This document shows positions 61,265 to 64,000 of a stretch of 64,000 nt of DNA, piece after piece. The DNA is taken from the NCBI GenBank assembly GCA_963969345.1, contig OZ017767.1, positions 8,522,739 through 8,586,738 on the forward strand, in the 5' to 3' direction. The translations under genes and the position numbers were made by a program. How positions within the stretch are numbered: position 1 is the first letter of the stretch; each line of letters opens with the position of its first letter. The notes beneath the pieces are model-generated. The model saw nothing but the letters and a program-made list of their open reading frames with translations, made no database searches and had not been told where the DNA came from. Source of the stretch: Turbatrix aceti. Lineage: Eukaryota; Nematoda; Chromadorea; Rhabditida; Panagrolaimidae.

Positions 61265-64000
61265 CTTTAACAATTTATTTTATAAATATTTTATAAATTT
61301 TTCAATCACGTGAAATCGGGAAAAAACGTGTATTGCTCGATTAAAAACGAAAGTGGATTAAACGAGAAATTTGGAAAAGAGTGCAGTTTTATTTTCATGA
61401 TGAATAACGTAAATATAATAATATATCAGTGACTTTTTAAACAACAAAAAAAATAGAATGAAAGATTTGTTTTTAAATTTGTTGGAATCATGATTAAATA
61501 AATATATGTAGAACAGTGTTAAAAAATATAATTCATACGCCCCGAAATACGACAGGCAGTGTAAAAAAAATCAAAACGTAAGTTCCCAACTAAAAAAAAT
61601 TTATGGAAACCATTTCTCTCGTTTCAGTGACACTACTTCAAATTTTACAACTGATTTTTGCAACTTCGATTTTTGCAACATCGAATTTTGCAATTTCTTT
61701 CATGGCTTTGAACACCAGATAAAATTGCATGATTGTGTTTTTTGTGTCTTTTGGCAAAGTTTGGCAACTCCACAGTTGCTTCAGAGCCTCCGAAAGCCCC
61801 GTTCACATCATTTTTTTAATATTGGGAAAATCAAAGGAGTTGCATAAATCGAAGTCATGAAAAAAATTGTAAAAATCGACATTGTAATAATCAAAATCTC
61901 AAAAATTGAAGTTGTAAAATTCGAAGTAGTTTCACCAATCCGAACCAAACGGAACTCAGTTTTTTCATTTTGTATAACTTTGAGGACTAAGGACTATGTA
62001 TTTTTTTTAACCCGTTCAAACTCTAAACGATCCCAGTTTTTTTTTTAGTTTTTGTAGATAAACATAACTTTGGAAACTTATTTTTTTCCTAACCAAAACT
62101 TTTAGCCAGCTCGTTTGTCAGTTTCCCATCCAAGAAAAAAAATCCCATGGCCAATCAGAAATCCAATCCTAGCCTTTTAAGGCTAAGAACTCGACGGGAT
62201 GACAGCACGTGAGGCCTCCGCCCTCGGATAATGATGATGATGCCCCGAGGGTCGGCGTGTAGATGAGATTGCCTAACAAACAAAACCATCGCCTTCCCAT
62301 CCAAAAACGTGTTCTTGGCTGCAGTTGGCAAATCGTGAATCGCGTATCGCCTTCAAAAACAAAAAAAATCCCAATCAGATACATACTAAATATTATGCAA
62401 TTGTTGGGGTATTACTGGTTGCTTCCATACACGCGTCCCAGAACGTGGCAACTGACCGGTGCGTCCGAGTTGTAAATATTATATACAATGATGGCGGAGC
62501 GATGAAGGATCACCGATAACACGGATATTTGCAACTATTTATCAACAAAAAAAAGAGAACAAGTCAATTTGTTGCTCGGTGGGATTTGCGCTATCAAACG
62601 GGTTCTCGTGATGGAAAAAAAGGGGTGATCGGGGATTGGGATCGACGGATTTCATAGGGCAAAGAAGCAGGCATGATAGGCGAAAGAGAGGGGAGCGATG
62701 ACTACATGCTGAATTTTATGAGAATCGTACAGAACATTTACACATACAGTTTTTTTGATAAAAAATGAATGTCTGAAACTCGCGGATGACATTTGTGAAA
62801 TTTAGGTGCAATTTTTTCTAAAAACCAAATTTTTTGATATTTGAAGGAAATGAACATTAAAGAGCAGTTTATTGATCAAAACGTTTGTAAAATTTAGGTA
62901 CGTAAATATTGTAAAAATCTAAATTTTTGAAATTTAAGAAGAATAGAATTTAAATGACAACCATCAGTTTATTGATAAGAAAAAAATATTGACGACTCGT
63001 AGATAACATTTGTGGATAACAAAAACCCCAAATGTCTAAAAAAAAAAATTTTTTTTGATCAGTTATTGAAAATCGCAGCGTGGCAGTGTTTTCTTTGGTT
63101 TTATGATGGATTTACCTAATAAATATTTCAACTCAAAAAATATATTTTTTGAACAAAAAAGAAACATTCAGATTGATCAATTTCATCAGTTTTGTATGTA
63201 CAATTTAGGTAGAATTTCAAGAGCTTTTTTTATTATATTCAAATTTTTAAATCGCGCCAAAAAAATTTTTTTTTGAACAAAAGGGTATTATTTGTATTCC
63301 TAGCATACGGTTACCATTTCTCCCAGTGATTTCCTTTTCCGATTAATTCAGACAATGCTTTGGCTTAAAAAATTTCATTTTTGGAATAAAAACAATTTTT
63401 TTTTTAAATGTAGTAGGCAATCTCAAGCAGTTATCACAATTGAACTCTAAATAATTGACATCAAATTCAGCAAAATTTGACCGTTTTTTTGGGACAAAAA
63501 ATTGATTCCGTGTTTTAAAAAAATGAACATTTGACATTAGACCAGTTAAAAAAGCTAAAAGGTACCACGAAGTACAAGTTTTTTTATCAGAATGACTACT
63601 TCTCTGAACAGTTATCGTAAAAAAATAATTCATAAATTTTTCTCGGCTAAAATGTAAATATAGACACGAGAAAGACAGTTATCAATCCTAGCCTTTGTCA
63701 TTATATTTGAACTCCAAATATAATGACAACAAAAAATTTTACGAAATGTGCAAAACAATTTTTTGCTTTCGATATCAGACTTACTATCCTTCTTTCTTAA
63801 TTAAATTTAAAAAATGATTGACGTGATTTTTTAGTAAAAAAATGTTATCGTTTTTTAATATAAAAATTTTTTTTGGAAGAATGAACATTGATTAATTCAG
63901 TTTTTGTAGCTTAACCAAACCTATTTTTCCTGATGCTGAAGAAGTGATCAGTTTTGAAGTTTTTTTTATACATACTACAAAGCAGCCCAGTTATCATAAA
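61265..64000. other. AT-rich terminal region, no supported gene
   Basis: 2.7 kb. It holds an old inverted repeat at 61627-61940 and otherwise AT-rich sequence with long A and T runs. A frame at 62325-62519 has a hydrophobic run but no ATG and was rejected. A gene beyond the window edge may have exons here that I cannot see. Confidence 0.4.
61627..61940. repeat. Decayed inverted repeat, old MITE
   Basis: ACTACTTCAAATTTTACAAC near 61630 is mirrored near 61935 (GTTGTAAAATTCGAAGTAGT). Imperfect arms of about 110 bp, both with TTTTTGCAAC/TTTTTACAAT-like units. No target duplication read. Confidence 0.55.

Noticed and set aside
62325..62519. Frame with a hydrophobic run (AIVGVLLVASIHASQ) suggestive of a signal peptide
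   Set aside because: No in-frame ATG and no convincing splice partner inside the window; it might be a real exon of a gene off the edge, but I cannot support it.

Overview
This is a eukaryotic, AT-rich window with intron-containing genes on both strands. It looks like a nematode. Introns are often only 45-55 bp and end in TTTTCAG or TTTTTAG. Several start codons lie a few bases after a splice-acceptor-like AG, as expected for spliced-leader addition. It also carries a serpentine chemoreceptor, nematode-style protein tyrosine phosphatases and small secreted cysteine-rich proteins. The species cannot be told from sequence alone, and all exon models below come from reading frames, splice sites and paralogue alignment, without transcripts.

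Layout. 1-8.7 kb: an NHA/SLC9B cation-proton antiporter whose 5.8-kb first intron is filled by a giant foldback (palindromic) repeat, itself interrupted by a hAT-like element. 8.9-23 kb: four dispersed members of a small coiled-coil protein family that I do not recognise, a C/EBP-like bZIP gene, and many miniature transposons. 24-27.3 kb: two more foldback elements side by side. 27.4-31.3 kb: a GTPase fused to a Cys/His-rich and coiled-coil region, and a secreted protein. 31.9-39.1 kb: a seven-helix chemoreceptor, then three tandem paralogues of an unrecognised multi-pass membrane protein. 41.9-48.7 kb: serine palmitoyltransferase subunit 2, with a complete ADP/ATP translocase gene inside its largest intron on the opposite strand. 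49.5-52.4 kb: a DDX5/DDX17-type DEAD-box helicase. 53.5-60.1 kb: two tyrosine phosphatase paralogues head to head around a C11orf54/PTD012-type ester hydrolase gene. 60.2-61.3 kb: a secreted protein with 18 cysteines. The last 2.7 kb shows no gene I can support.

Most striking is a set of long palindromic elements (about 1-5 kb). Two of them, at 12.0-13.4 and 35.8-37.5 kb, sit inside coding exons between duplicated TTAA sites. In both cases the host reading frame is open and continuous if the element is removed with one TTAA copy, and for the second this is confirmed base for base by the length of its tandem paralogue. These two share related ends, while their interiors resemble other foldbacks in the window, so the family looks modular. 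Whether they are recent piggyBac-like insertions or are removed from DNA or RNA in living cells is the main open question. Three hAT-like elements with perfect 8-bp target duplications are also present.
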